Source: an uncultured Ruminococcus sp. (lineage in GTDB: Bacteria; Bacillota; Clostridia; Oscillospirales; Ruminococcaceae). Taken from it: 64,000 bases of DNA. The stretch covers positions 1-64,000 of the forward strand of contig NZ_CAKSNX010000001.1 of the NCBI RefSeq assembly GCF_934476685.1, written 5' to 3'. The notes under the pieces are model-generated. The model had not been told where the DNA came from and searched no databases. It saw nothing but the letters and a program-made list of their open reading frames with translations. Both the position numbers and the translations under genes were made by a program. Shown here piece by piece: positions 8,783-17,098 of this stretch (position 1 is the stretch's first letter; each line of letters begins with the position of its first letter).

Positions 8783-9075
8783 AATAAACCTCTTTTATGT
8801 ATTAAAATAATAAAGGCATCACCACATAAATATCATGCGGCACAGCCCGAAAACAAGCATAAAGATATTATAGCACAGCTTCATTCAAATATCAATGATA
8901 ATTTGCCGAAAAATTTTATGGAATAAAAAAATCAGCTAAATTTCCCGAAATTCCAATGCAAATTATACTTGCTTTTCAAACTGAATTAAACCTGTCCATA
9001 TGTCAACAATATATCTGCAAGGAAAAACTGCTCCAAATTTATTAAATTCAAAATTCAGAAAGGAAAAAATATCAG
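8783..9075. other. Divergent intergenic region upstream of spoIVB
   Basis: 293 AT-rich bases. I see no RNA gene or clear sigma-A promoter. spoIVB is normally sigma-G dependent, whose weak consensus I cannot assign with confidence. An AGAAAGG ribosome binding site precedes the spoIVB ATG. Confidence 0.4.
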
Positions 9076-10344
9076 ATGAAAAATTTATCTCGGTCTGACC
9101 TGTCATCTGCTTTGTCCGCTGTTATAAAGCGTTTTGCGGTGCTTAGCGGAACGCTTATGATCTCGGCGGTGAGCATAGCAGGCTTTTACAAAACTGCGCT
9201 GCCAAACAGTTACTTTATCTCAAAGGGGGAAAATTTAATGATAAATTCTGCCTTCTCAATATCGGCAAAGCCTTGCGAGAGCAAGTACACAGTAGCGCTG
9301 ACGGACACTTCTGCAAGAGCGTCCAAAACGACAGAAAGCACACTTATGCTTTTCGGCTCTGTACCTATAAAAAATGTCACGTCAACGTCTATCGACCGCC
9401 CCTCACTTGTTCCATGCGGACAAGCTTTCGGAATAAAGCTTCTGACAGACGGAGTTATGGTGGTGGACTTTTCAAGAGTTGAGGGCGGCTGCCCTGCGAA
9501 AAGCTGCGGCATTAAAGAGGGCGACATCATCATCTCCATTGACGGAAAAAAGGTCAGCTCCAACGCTGAGGTCTCCTCGATCATAAGAAATTCCGACGGT
9601 GAAAAGTGCAGCGTTCTGCTCAGACGCAGCGGAAAAGAACAGACTGTTGACCTTACGCCTGTATATTCAAACGGCGCATACAAAGCAGGAATGTGGGTAA
9701 GGGATTCTTCCGCAGGCATCGGAACGCTCACTTTTTATGACGCTCAGAACGGCACTTTCGGAGGTCTTGGACACCCTGTTTGCGACTCCGACACAAAAGA
9801 GATGCTGCCGCTTTCCGCAGGACTTGTGGGAAAAGTGAATATCACCGGTCTTGTGCAGTCGGACAAGGGCAAGCCAGGGCAGCTTTTAGGTGAGTTTTCG
9901 GGCAGCGAAAACCTTGGCAGCATAAATCTCAACTGCGAGGACGGTGTATACGGCAGCTTGGACAAAAACCCCTCCGCCGCCGAACCTGTTGAGCTTGGTT
10001 TCAGGCAGGAGATAAAGAAAGGAAAAGCCAAAATTCTCTGCTCCATAGACGGAAAAGAGCCTGAAAGCTACGATATCCTAATCGAACAAATAAATCTGGC
10101 AGGCGGCTCTGAACACGATATGGTGGTAAAGATAACAGATACAGACCTGCTTGAAAAGACAGGCGGCATAGTTCAAGGCATGAGCGGTTCGCCGATAATA
10201 CAGAACGGCAGGCTGGTAGGCGCTGTTACTCACGTTTTTATTGACGATCCTCAGCACGGCTACGGCATTTTCGCCGACGAAATGTACAGCAGAAGTCAGG
10301 AGATAGCCGAAAGTTCCGAAAATTCTTCCGAAAACGCAAGCTAA
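9076..10344 (+). CDS. spoIVB: SpoIVB, stage IV sporulation serine peptidase
   Basis: 422 residues, matching the S55 family length. An N-terminal signal-anchor helix (about 18-40), a PDZ domain (about 117-195) and the SpoIVB peptidase domain follow in order. The catalytic His is H233 in GGLGHPVCDSDT and the catalytic Ser is S370 in QGMSGSPI, with the typical end GYGIFADEM. In spore formers this forespore protease cleaves SpoIVFA to start sigma-K activation. It lies directly before spo0A, the classical arrangement in Bacillus and Clostridium. Its intact catalytic residues argue that sporulation machinery is kept. Confidence 0.94.
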   Translation: MKNLSRSDLSSALSAVIKRFAVLSGTLMISAVSIAGFYKTALPNSYFISKGENLMINSAFSISAKPCESKYTVALTDTSARASKTTESTLMLFGSVPIKNVTSTSIDRPSLVPCGQAFGIKLLTDGVMVVDFSRVEGGCPAKSCGIKEGDIIISIDGKKVSSNAEVSSIIRNSDGEKCSVLLRRSGKEQTVDLTPVYSNGAYKAGMWVRDSSAGIGTLTFYDAQNGTFGGLGHPVCDSDTKEMLPLSAGLVGKVNITGLVQSDKGKPGQLLGEFSGSENLGSINLNCEDGVYGSLDKNPSAAEPVELGFRQEIKKGKAKILCSIDGKEPESYDILIEQINLAGGSEHDMVVKITDTDLLEKTGGIVQGMSGSPIIQNGRLVGAVTHVFIDDPQHGYGIFADEMYSRSQEIAESSENSSENAS

Positions 10345-10563
10345 ACGAACATCTTAATCCCTAAAGCTTCAAATTTTCATCAAAACCGACAATTTTCCCG
10401 CTTTATCCCGTTAAACCGGCAAATTGCCAAAGCAGGAAAGGTTTTTATGACGAATTTGAAATAATCATCAGATAATTTGCTGTTTAGAACTATTTTATAG
10501 CAATATATTGTGCAATATGCATTATTTAGTCGCAAATTTCTTGACATTTTTCATAAAAACTTA

Positions 10564-10592
10564 TTGCATTTTACGAATAAGTGTGTTAAGAT
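10564..10592 (+). promoter_or_regulatory. Promoter of spo0A
   Basis: TTGCAT (10564-10569), 17-base spacer, TAAGAT (10587-10592). A TTGACA at 10541-10546 upstream has no -10 at the right distance. I find no convincing sigma-H element or 0A box. The 375-base spoIVB-spo0A gap otherwise holds only short AT-rich sequence. Confidence 0.5.
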
Positions 10593-10719
10593 ATAGAAAG
10601 TAAAAACAAAGCTTAAGCGTTTCTGACCCGTGGGTATAATTTTTGATGCAAATATTCAAAAAACAAAAAAGTTGTAATTTTTATTGCAATTCAAGACATA
10701 ATTTACGGAGGAATAAAAA

Positions 10720-11505
10720 ATGACAAATAAAATAAAGATCCTTATAGGCGACGACACAGCACAGTACGGGGTATCCTGCGCATCATCACTGAGAAGTCTT
10801 GGCTTCTTTGTTATCACAAGGCAGAAAGACGGAATGGTGATATATGACGCAATAAAAAATGAGCAGCCTGACGTTGTTATAGCTGACGCAGTTATGCCTG
10901 GGCTTGACGCTATCGAGCTTATCAGAAAGTCTGCACAGCTCACAAACAAGCCGCTTTTCATTATTACAAGTCCCTATGAGAATGCATTTATCGAAACTCA
11001 GGTCATGAACGCAGGTGCATCATATTTTATGCTAAAGCCTTTTGACATCAAGATACTTGGCGAGCGCATAAAGGCGATGCTTGATATAGACACCGACATA
11101 ACCGCAGATGCGGATTTCACAAGGCGCAGATCGGGGCATAGTCCAAATCTTGAAATAATCGTGACGGACATAATCCACCAGATAGGCGTTCCGGCGCACA
11201 TCAAGGGTTATCATTATCTGAGGGAAGCAATAATCTGCTGCGTGAATGATAAGGAAATGCTTGAAAGCGTTACAAAGCTATTGTATCCTGCGGTGGCAAA
11301 AAAATTCGCAACTACTCCCTCCAGAGTGGAAAGAGCTATCCGCCATGCCATTGAGATAGCATGGGACAGGGGAGATATCGACACCCTCAACAGCTTTTTC
11401 GGTTACACCATAAACACAGGCAAGGGCAAACCCACAAACAGCGAATTTATCGCCCTTATCACAGACAAGATCTCCCTTAAATTCAAAGCAAGCCTCGCCT
11501 GCTGA
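10720..11505 (+). CDS. spo0A: Spo0A, sporulation master response regulator
   Basis: 261 residues. Receiver domain (about 5-120) with acidic pocket D11/D12, phospho-acceptor D56 (in VVIADAVMPG) and the conserved Lys in MLKPFD. C-terminal Spo0A sigma-factor-binding/HTH domain (about 150-255) with the hallmark TTPSRVERAIRHAIEIAWDRG. When phosphorylated it binds 0A boxes (TGTCGAA) and starts sporulation. GGAGG ribosome binding site at 10707. Follows spoIVB as in other Firmicutes, with its own promoter and a strong terminator after it. Confidence 0.97.
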   Translation: MTNKIKILIGDDTAQYGVSCASSLRSLGFFVITRQKDGMVIYDAIKNEQPDVVIADAVMPGLDAIELIRKSAQLTNKPLFIITSPYENAFIETQVMNAGASYFMLKPFDIKILGERIKAMLDIDTDITADADFTRRRSGHSPNLEIIVTDIIHQIGVPAHIKGYHYLREAIICCVNDKEMLESVTKLLYPAVAKKFATTPSRVERAIRHAIEIAWDRGDIDTLNSFFGYTINTGKGKPTNSEFIALITDKISLKFKASLAC

Positions 11506-11568
11506 GATATGAGATAAAAGATAAATAGAAAACAGGCGAAAGAACAAAAGATGATATAGATATAAATA

Positions 11569-11607
11569 AAACGGCTGGCATACGAAGATATCGTATGTCA
11601 GCCGTTT
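11569..11607. terminator. Bidirectional terminator between spo0A and proA
   Basis: 17-base arms (AACGGCTGGCATACGA and its near complement) with a 5-base loop, A run before and T-rich sequence after, so it can serve convergent spo0A and proA. Confidence 0.85.
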
Positions 11608-11630
11608 CTGATTATGATTTTTTATTATTT

Positions 11631-12884
11631 TTACTCTCTTATCTGTCCGTTTCCGCTGATAAGATACTTTGTGGTGGTCATTTCTTTAAGTCCCATTGGT
11701 CCTCTTGCGTGGAGTTTCTGTGTGGAAATTCCTATTTCTGCTCCAAGGCCGAACATTTCGCCGTCGGTAAATCTTGTGGAGCAGTTTACATATACTGCCG
11801 CTGCGTCAACTCTCTTCTGGAATTCCTGCGCAGCAAAAAGACTTTCGGTAACTATACATTCTGAATGTCCTGTAGAGTATTTTCCGATATGTTCAAGTGC
11901 CTCAGCCATATCATCGACCACTTTTATTGAGATAATGTAGTCAAGGAACTCCGTTGCGTAATCCTCCTCATCGGCAGAAACAACGTTTTCTGCGCCGAGT
12001 ATCTGCGCTGTCATCTCACAGCCTCTTATCTCAACATTATGCTTGTCAAGTCTGCTCTTTAGCTTAGGCAGGAACTCTTCCGCAACATCTCTGTGAACAA
12101 GGCAACTTTCCACTGCATTGCACACCGACGGACGCTGAGTTTTTCCATTGTCAACTATATCGACAGCCATATTCAGATCTGCGCTTGAATCAACATAAAC
12201 ATGGCAGTTTCCCGTACCTGTTTCGATAACAGGCACAGTTGCGGACTGAACGACTGCTCTGATAAGCTGCGCTCCTCCTCTTGGGATAAGCAGGTCGATA
12301 TATTCGTTTGCTTTCATCATATCTATTGCGATACCTCTGTCGGTATCTTCCACCAGCTGGATTATATCAGGATCAAAGCCTGATCTCTTTACAGCCGTTC
12401 TCATAAGGTCGGCAAGCATTTTATTTGAATTTATTGCTTCCTTTCCGCCTCTGAGGATAACTGCGTTTCCGCTTTTAAGACAAAGTATAGCGGCATCTAC
12501 TGTAACGTTAGGTCTTGCCTCGTAGATTATGCCTATAACGCCCATAGGCACTCTGACTCTCTCGATCTTCATTCCGTTCGGACGTGTCGAACCCGATACT
12601 ACCTCGCCAACAGGATCGTCCAGCTTAGCAAGATTTTCACAGGCGCAAGCCATACTCTCTATACGCTTTTCATTAAGCGCAAGTCTGTCGAGAAGAGATT
12701 CGCTCATCTTTCTCATTCTGCCGTTTTCAAGGTCTATTTCGTTTGCCTTTATGATATCGTCTTTGCTGCTGCGGAGGATATGCGCTATCTCCAGCAGAGC
12801 GTCATTTTTCTGATATGTAGATGCAAAAGCTATCTCACCCTTGCAAGCCTTTGCCTTCTGTCCGAGGACATCTATATAACCCAT
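11631..12884 (-). CDS. proA: Gamma-glutamyl phosphate reductase
   Basis: 417 residues, full length. Aldehyde-dehydrogenase-like fold with the catalytic cysteine in QRPSVCNAVES, the NAD(P)H site region with ILRGGKEAINSN, and a C-terminal GLGAEIGISTQKLHARGPMGL, a hallmark of ProA. Reduces gamma-glutamyl phosphate made by ProB to glutamate semialdehyde in proline synthesis. Last gene of a five-gene minus-strand operon that also holds proB, with a nitroreductase gene inserted between them. Confidence 0.97.
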   Translation of the reverse strand: MGYIDVLGQKAKACKGEIAFASTYQKNDALLEIAHILRSSKDDIIKANEIDLENGRMRKMSESLLDRLALNEKRIESMACACENLAKLDDPVGEVVSGSTRPNGMKIERVRVPMGVIGIIYEARPNVTVDAAILCLKSGNAVILRGGKEAINSNKMLADLMRTAVKRSGFDPDIIQLVEDTDRGIAIDMMKANEYIDLLIPRGGAQLIRAVVQSATVPVIETGTGNCHVYVDSSADLNMAVDIVDNGKTQRPSVCNAVESCLVHRDVAEEFLPKLKSRLDKHNVEIRGCEMTAQILGAENVVSADEEDYATEFLDYIISIKVVDDMAEALEHIGKYSTGHSECIVTESLFAAQEFQKRVDAAAVYVNCSTRFTDGEMFGLGAEIGISTQKLHARGPMGLKEMTTTKYLISGNGQIRE

Positions 12885-12945
12885 TTTTCTACCCCTTTCG
12901 GAAAATAAATTTTTAAGATCTTAGAGCTTTAGCTCTTTATGATCT

Positions 12946-13473
12946 TTATTCGGCGTAATATACCCAGTTTTCCTTTCTGGGCTTTGTTGCAGGATATTCA
13001 CCGTCAGCGTAACCGAGAACGCAGTGACCTATTCCCTCATAATCACCCTCTATGCCGAGGTCTTTAAGAAGCTGCTTTCCCTCTTCGCTCTCAAATTCCT
13101 CTTTTGCACGGTGTATCCAACAGCTGCCTATGCCAAGCTCATGAGCCGCAAGCATAAGATTTCCCATTACAAGGCTGCCGTCATAGACGTGAGTAGGCAT
13201 TGACTTGTCAGCAAGCACGATAAGCACAACGGGAGCGCCATAGAAAGGATCTGTGTCCTCGCTTTTTCCCATTATCCTTGCATTCCATGCAGAAAGCTTA
13301 TCACGCAGCTGCTTGTTCGTAACGGCGATAATGATAGGCGACTGCCTGTTCATTCCCGTTGCGGCGTATTCGCCAGCCTCGATTATCTTGTCGATAGTTT
13401 CCCTGTCGATCATATCGGGTTTGAATTTTCTTACACTTCTTCTGGTTTTGATCTTTTCAAGCACATCGCTCAT
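12946..13473 (-). CDS. Nitroreductase family protein
   Basis: 175 residues. FMN-binding nitroreductase fold: KTRRSVRKFKPD at the start, then GEYAATGMNRQSP and the C-terminal GYADGEYPATKPRK that contacts FMN. Likely a flavin-dependent NAD(P)H oxidoreductase; natural substrate unknown. It sits between proB (23 bases upstream) and proA (61 bases downstream) and is presumably co-transcribed; no direct role in proline synthesis is known for the family. Confidence 0.9.
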   Translation of the reverse strand: MSDVLEKIKTRRSVRKFKPDMIDRETIDKIIEAGEYAATGMNRQSPIIIAVTNKQLRDKLSAWNARIMGKSEDTDPFYGAPVVLIVLADKSMPTHVYDGSLVMGNLMLAAHELGIGSCWIHRAKEEFESEEGKQLLKDLGIEGDYEGIGHCVLGYADGEYPATKPRKENWVYYAE

Positions 13474-13496
13474 AGTTTTTTCCTCCCTGCAAAATA

Positions 13497-14285
13497 TTAC
13501 TTTTCGGCTTTGAACATTGTTCCCATCTCGCCCTTTTCAAAGAGCCAATAAAGGTTGTCCGGATTCTTGCCGTTAATTATTATCATATCAATTCCGTTTC
13601 TGACTGCGATCTCTGCCGCATTGATCTTTGTTATCATACCGCCTGTACCGAGGGTAGTTCCTGCACCGCCTGCAAGCTCTCTGATATTATCGTCTATCTT
13701 CTCAACCACAGGTATAAGCTTTGCGTCAGGATTTTTTCTCGGATCGCTGTCATACAGTCCCTCAATGTCAGACATTATGATGAGCAGATCAGCCTTTGCT
13801 ATCTCCGCAACGGTTGCCGCAAGAGAATCGTTCTCGCCCACCTCAAGCTCCAGCTCATCAATAGCCACAGTATCATTTTCGTTTACTATGGGGATAACGC
13901 CGTGCGCTATGATCGTTTCGAGAGCGTTCTGCACGTTCTGTCTTCTGTCCTCAAGAAGTATGTATTTTGTCAGCAGCATCTGAGCCACATTTATGCTGTA
14001 ATTTGAAAAAAGGTTGTCATACAGATACATAAGCTCACACTGTCCCACAGCCGCACAGCACTGCTTTGACGGTGTATCCTTTGGTCTGTCACGAAGTCCA
14101 AGCTTTGCCATACCGAGTCCGATCGCTCCGCTTGAAACAAGTATTATCTCATGACCTGCATTCTGAAGATCAGCAAGATTTTTTACAAGTCCCTCAACAC
14201 GTCTTATATTCAGTCTGCCTGTTCTGTGGGTAAGAGTAGAAGTTCCCACTTTTATTACGATACGTTTTTTATCCTTCAAATTCAT
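13497..14285 (-). CDS. proB: Glutamate 5-kinase
   Basis: 262 residues: amino acid kinase domain only, without the C-terminal PUA domain present in E. coli ProB; the short form is common in Firmicutes. Motifs: KRIVIKVGTSTLTH at the start, VSSGAIGLGMAKLG, IPIVNENDTV and GGAGTTLGTGGMITKI. Phosphorylates glutamate in the first step of proline synthesis. Feedback inhibition by proline is usual. In the same operon as proA. Confidence 0.97.
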   Translation of the reverse strand: MNLKDKKRIVIKVGTSTLTHRTGRLNIRRVEGLVKNLADLQNAGHEIILVSSGAIGLGMAKLGLRDRPKDTPSKQCCAAVGQCELMYLYDNLFSNYSINVAQMLLTKYILLEDRRQNVQNALETIIAHGVIPIVNENDTVAIDELELEVGENDSLAATVAEIAKADLLIIMSDIEGLYDSDPRKNPDAKLIPVVEKIDDNIRELAGGAGTTLGTGGMITKINAAEIAVRNGIDMIIINGKNPDNLYWLFEKGEMGTMFKAEK

Positions 14286-14315
14286 TTTCTTTCCTCGATT
14301 CGCTTACGATCTTTA

Positions 14316-15272
14316 TTACTTATTAACAACGTTCTGCGGTGTTCCTGCCGCCCATTTTCTGAGATTTTCAGCCACCGTTTCAAGCAGCCTTTCCCTTGTC
14401 TGCTTAGGTGCCCAGGCTATATGTGGTGTAATGGTGCAGTTTTTTGCATTTCTCAGAGGGCAATCTTCTCTCATAGGTTCAAGGGTAAGGACATCTATTC
14501 CCGCTCCTGCTATCACTCCGTTATTCAGAGCATCAGCAAGATCCTGCTCGTTCATTACTCCGCCCCTTGCGGTGTTGACAAAGTATGCGGTCTTTTTCAT
14601 TTTAGAAAGAGCGTCCTTATTTATCATTTCCCTTGTGCCGTCATTCAGCGGACAATGCATAGTCACAACATCTGACTTTTCCAGCAGTTCGTCAAGCGGC
14701 ACAGCCTTTGCAGCTCCGCTCACCTTTTCGGGGGAGCGTGTATAAGCAAGCACATTCATTCCGAACACAGCAGCTATCTCCGCCACACGTCTGCCTATAT
14801 CGCCATAGCCGATTATACCTATGGTCATTCCTTTAAGCTCATATGTTGGGATATAGAAATAGGTAAACAGCTTATAGTTCACCCAGTCGCCGTTATCCAC
14901 AGTATCGGCATATTCCCTTATCTTATTGAAGTGATTTAAAATAAGTGCAAAAGTATGCTGAGCCACAGAATCAGTGGAATATGCAGGCACGTTGCACACC
15001 ACCGCACCATGTTTTGAAGCGGCATCAAGGTCAACATTATTATAGCCTGTTGCGAAAAGTCCCACATATTTCAAATTCGGGCATTTTTCAAAAACCTCTT
15101 CCGTTATAAGGCATTTGTTGCATATAACAGCATCTGCATCTCCGATTTTTTCGGCAACGCTGTCATTTGGCGTATAGCCGTACACCTCACATTCGCCCTG
15201 AGAGGCTATCCCGTCCAGCGAAACATCTCCCCCACGGGAAACTGTTTCGGAATCAAGTATCACTATTTTCAT
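14316..15272 (-). CDS. D-2-hydroxyacid dehydrogenase
   Basis: About 318 residues. NAD-binding Rossmann motif GIIGYGDIGRRVAEIA (about 147-162), substrate Arg in VNTARGGVMNE, and the catalytic His in TPHIAWAPKQTRER. Closest in style to glycerate/hydroxypyruvate or lactate-type dehydrogenases; the exact substrate is not certain. I start at the ATG at 15272, with GGAAAG eight bases upstream, rather than the in-frame TTG at 15296. The 9-base direct duplication TTGGAAAGT lies at the start. Second gene of the pro operon. Confidence 0.9.
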   Translation of the reverse strand: MKIVILDSETVSRGGDVSLDGIASQGECEVYGYTPNDSVAEKIGDADAVICNKCLITEEVFEKCPNLKYVGLFATGYNNVDLDAASKHGAVVCNVPAYSTDSVAQHTFALILNHFNKIREYADTVDNGDWVNYKLFTYFYIPTYELKGMTIGIIGYGDIGRRVAEIAAVFGMNVLAYTRSPEKVSGAAKAVPLDELLEKSDVVTMHCPLNDGTREMINKDALSKMKKTAYFVNTARGGVMNEQDLADALNNGVIAGAGIDVLTLEPMREDCPLRNAKNCTITPHIAWAPKQTRERLLETVAENLRKWAAGTPQNVVNK

Positions 15273-15299
15273 TTTATTACTTTCCAAACTTTCCAATTT

Positions 15300-15608
15300 C
15301 TATTTTTGTTTAGCTGACGCAGCTTTCTGCTTTTTGTTGAATCTGAAAGACAATACCGCCGCCAGTATGAGCAGAATGATCTCTGCGCCGAACAGGCAGT
15401 TCATAACTATCGTCTTTGTGCATATCTGCGTTACAAAAGTCAGATCCACAGCAAGCATTATAACAAGATAATGTGCTGAACCCTTTCTTGAGAACTGTAT
15501 AAGATATATCACTGTTGCTATTATACAGAAAATAAGATGCAGCTTCAAAGGCAGAGGGGTATAAACATTTTGCATAGCTTCTGAACTGCTGACTAAAATT
15601 TCGGTCAT
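15300..15608 (-). CDS. Small hypothetical membrane protein
   Basis: 102 residues with three hydrophobic segments (about 20-40, 45-65 and 70-90) and a Lys-rich tail ending KQKAASAKQK. No family recognised. First gene of the operon leading into the hydroxyacid dehydrogenase and proB; CGGAGATGACGAG lies just before the ATG. Confidence 0.65.
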   Translation of the reverse strand: MTEILVSSSEAMQNVYTPLPLKLHLIFCIIATVIYLIQFSRKGSAHYLVIMLAVDLTFVTQICTKTIVMNCLFGAEIILLILAAVLSFRFNKKQKAASAKQK

Positions 15609-15684
15609 CTCGTCATCTCCGATTCAAATTATTCCATTGCTTTTACCTTAATAATTAAAAGTATAAAAACATACATATAGATAT

Positions 15685-15713
15685 ATTATATCACAGGCAG
15701 GATATATTTTCAA
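15685..15713 (-). promoter_or_regulatory. Promoter of the proBA-containing operon
   Basis: Minus strand TTGAAA (15713-15708), 17-base spacer, TATAAT (15690-15685) with extended -10 TGATATAAT. Confidence 0.7.
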
Positions 15714-15737
15714 TACATAGTCAGTACTTTTTTTCAG

Positions 15738-15789
15738 TTGACAAACAGGTATTTGTGTGATAATATTTAGTTAGTAACAACTAACCAAA
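15738..15789 (+). promoter_or_regulatory. Promoter with DtxR/MntR-like operator for the ZIP transporter
   Basis: TTGACA (15738-15743), 17-base spacer, TAATAT (15761-15766). Starting at the last base of the -10 is a near-perfect palindrome: TTTAGTTAGT (15766-15775), AACA, ACTAACCAAA (15780-15789), one mismatch in ten. The half site resembles the TTAGGTTAG of DtxR-family metalloregulators. A repressor here would block initiation. Confidence 0.65.
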
Positions 15790-15835
15790 TGTAACTTGAC
15801 TATTCAGTTAAGATAAACAGATAAAAGGAGAAAAA

Positions 15836-16615
15836 ATGAATTATATTATATTAAGAGGTATACTTATACCTTTCATCGGCACATCGCTGGGCGCAGCCTG
15901 CGTGTTTTTTATGAAAAAAGATCTGAATTTAATGATAAGACGTGCTTTGACAGGCTTTGCCGCAGGAGTTATGACTGCCGCAAGCGTATGGAGCCTGCTT
16001 ATCCCTGCTATGGAGCAGTCATCTAAAATGGGGCGGCTTGCGTTTATTCCTGCGGCTGTGGGTTTTCTCACAGGCATATTCTTTCTGCTTGGTCTTGACA
16101 GGGTCATTCCTCATCTGCATATGAATTCCGACAAGCCTGAGGGACGAAAAAGCAGTCTTAAAAGGACGACAATGCTTGTTCTTGCGGTGACTTTACATAA
16201 CATTCCTGAGGGAATGGCTGTCGGTGTAGTTTATGCAGGCTGGGCGGCAGGAAACAGCTCTATTACAGCAACCGGCGCTCTTGCGCTCACTCTCGGCATT
16301 GCGATACAGAATTTCCCTGAGGGGGCTATAATCTCAATGCCGCTGAGATCAGAGGGAGAAAGCAAGCCTAAAGCCTTTGTCTACGGAGTCCTTTCTGGAA
16401 TAGTTGAACCTGTGGGCGCTGCCCTAACCATACTTCTCGCAGGACTTGTTATACCTATCCTGCCTTATCTGCTGAGCTTTGCGGCAGGTGCGATGATATA
16501 TGTTGTTGTGGAGGAACTTATCCCCGAAATGTCGGAAGAACCCCATTCAAACACAGGCACGATAGTTTTCGCCCTTGGATTTGTGCTGATGATGATATTG
16601 GATTGTGCGATGTGA
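15836..16615 (+). CDS. ZIP family metal (zinc/manganese/iron) transporter
   Basis: 259 residues, seven or eight membrane helices. The ZIP metal-site motifs are present: LHNIPEGMAVGVVYAG in helix 4 and IQNFPEGAIISMPL in helix 5. A cytoplasmic loop with HLHMNSD lies between helices 3 and 4. Takes up divalent metal ions. The gene is preceded by a strong promoter with a metalloregulator-like palindrome, which fits repression by metal-bound DtxR or MntR. AAAAGGAG ribosome binding site. Monocistronic. Confidence 0.92.
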   Translation: MNYIILRGILIPFIGTSLGAACVFFMKKDLNLMIRRALTGFAAGVMTAASVWSLLIPAMEQSSKMGRLAFIPAAVGFLTGIFFLLGLDRVIPHLHMNSDKPEGRKSSLKRTTMLVLAVTLHNIPEGMAVGVVYAGWAAGNSSITATGALALTLGIAIQNFPEGAIISMPLRSEGESKPKAFVYGVLSGIVEPVGAALTILLAGLVIPILPYLLSFAAGAMIYVVVEELIPEMSEEPHSNTGTIVFALGFVLMMILDCAM

Positions 16616-16619
16616 GGGG

Positions 16620-17003
16620 TCAGCTTTCTTTTGTCAGTTCATATTCGCCGCCTATCGTTCCCTCTCCGCCGACCAATGTCAGCTTATCACCTTTTACGGA
16701 AAAATCATAGGTCGCATCATGGACAGCATCATTATCAAAATCTATTCTGAGCTTACTGCCCTTGATCTTAAAGGAATAGCTGTATTCGGTCTTTCCAATG
16801 AACATTGCGCCTCTGCCGTCTTTATCAAACTCATACTTTGTGCTTTCATCATATACCCAGACTCCCTCCAGCGGACTTGACCTGCTGTCCTCGCCTGTAT
16901 CGGAATTATTCCATATCACAACAGCTATGACCGCAGCCAGTATACAAAGTGCTGCGACCACGATCACCTTGCTGCCAAAAATCTTTTTTATCTTGTCTTT
17001 CAT
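16620..17003 (-). CDS. Membrane-anchored small beta-rich protein (DUF5640-like)
   Basis: 127 residues: basic N-terminus, one membrane helix (about 11-31, VIVVAALCILAAVIAVVIW), then an extracellular domain of about 85 residues with alternating strands (GVWVYDESTKYEFDKDGRG and KLRIDFDNDAVHDATYDF). This pattern resembles DUF5640, a small lipocalin-like domain of gut Firmicutes. No lipobox cysteine. Function unknown. Its stop abuts the ZIP gene end in convergent orientation. Confidence 0.65.
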   Translation of the reverse strand: MKDKIKKIFGSKVIVVAALCILAAVIAVVIWNNSDTGEDSRSSPLEGVWVYDESTKYEFDKDGRGAMFIGKTEYSYSFKIKGSKLRIDFDNDAVHDATYDFSVKGDKLTLVGGEGTIGGEYELTKES

Positions 17004-17021
17004 TTTATCACCTATATTAAG

Positions 17022-17056
17022 AAAAAGCGACAGCGGTAAAAACCAATGTCGCCTTT
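17022..17056 (-). terminator. Terminator of the cohesin/dockerin operon
   Basis: Arms GCGACA (17027-17032) and TGTCGC (17047-17052) with AAAAG and CTTTTTC flanks; T run on the minus strand. Confidence 0.75.
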
Positions 17057-17098
17057 TCGTTTCATTAAATTACTTTTTTACTATTATTTAATCACTTA

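Noticed and set aside
10541..10546. TTGACA upstream of spo0A as the main -35.
   Set aside because: No -10 element at 16-18 bases; the TTGCAT/TAAGAT pair further down fits better.
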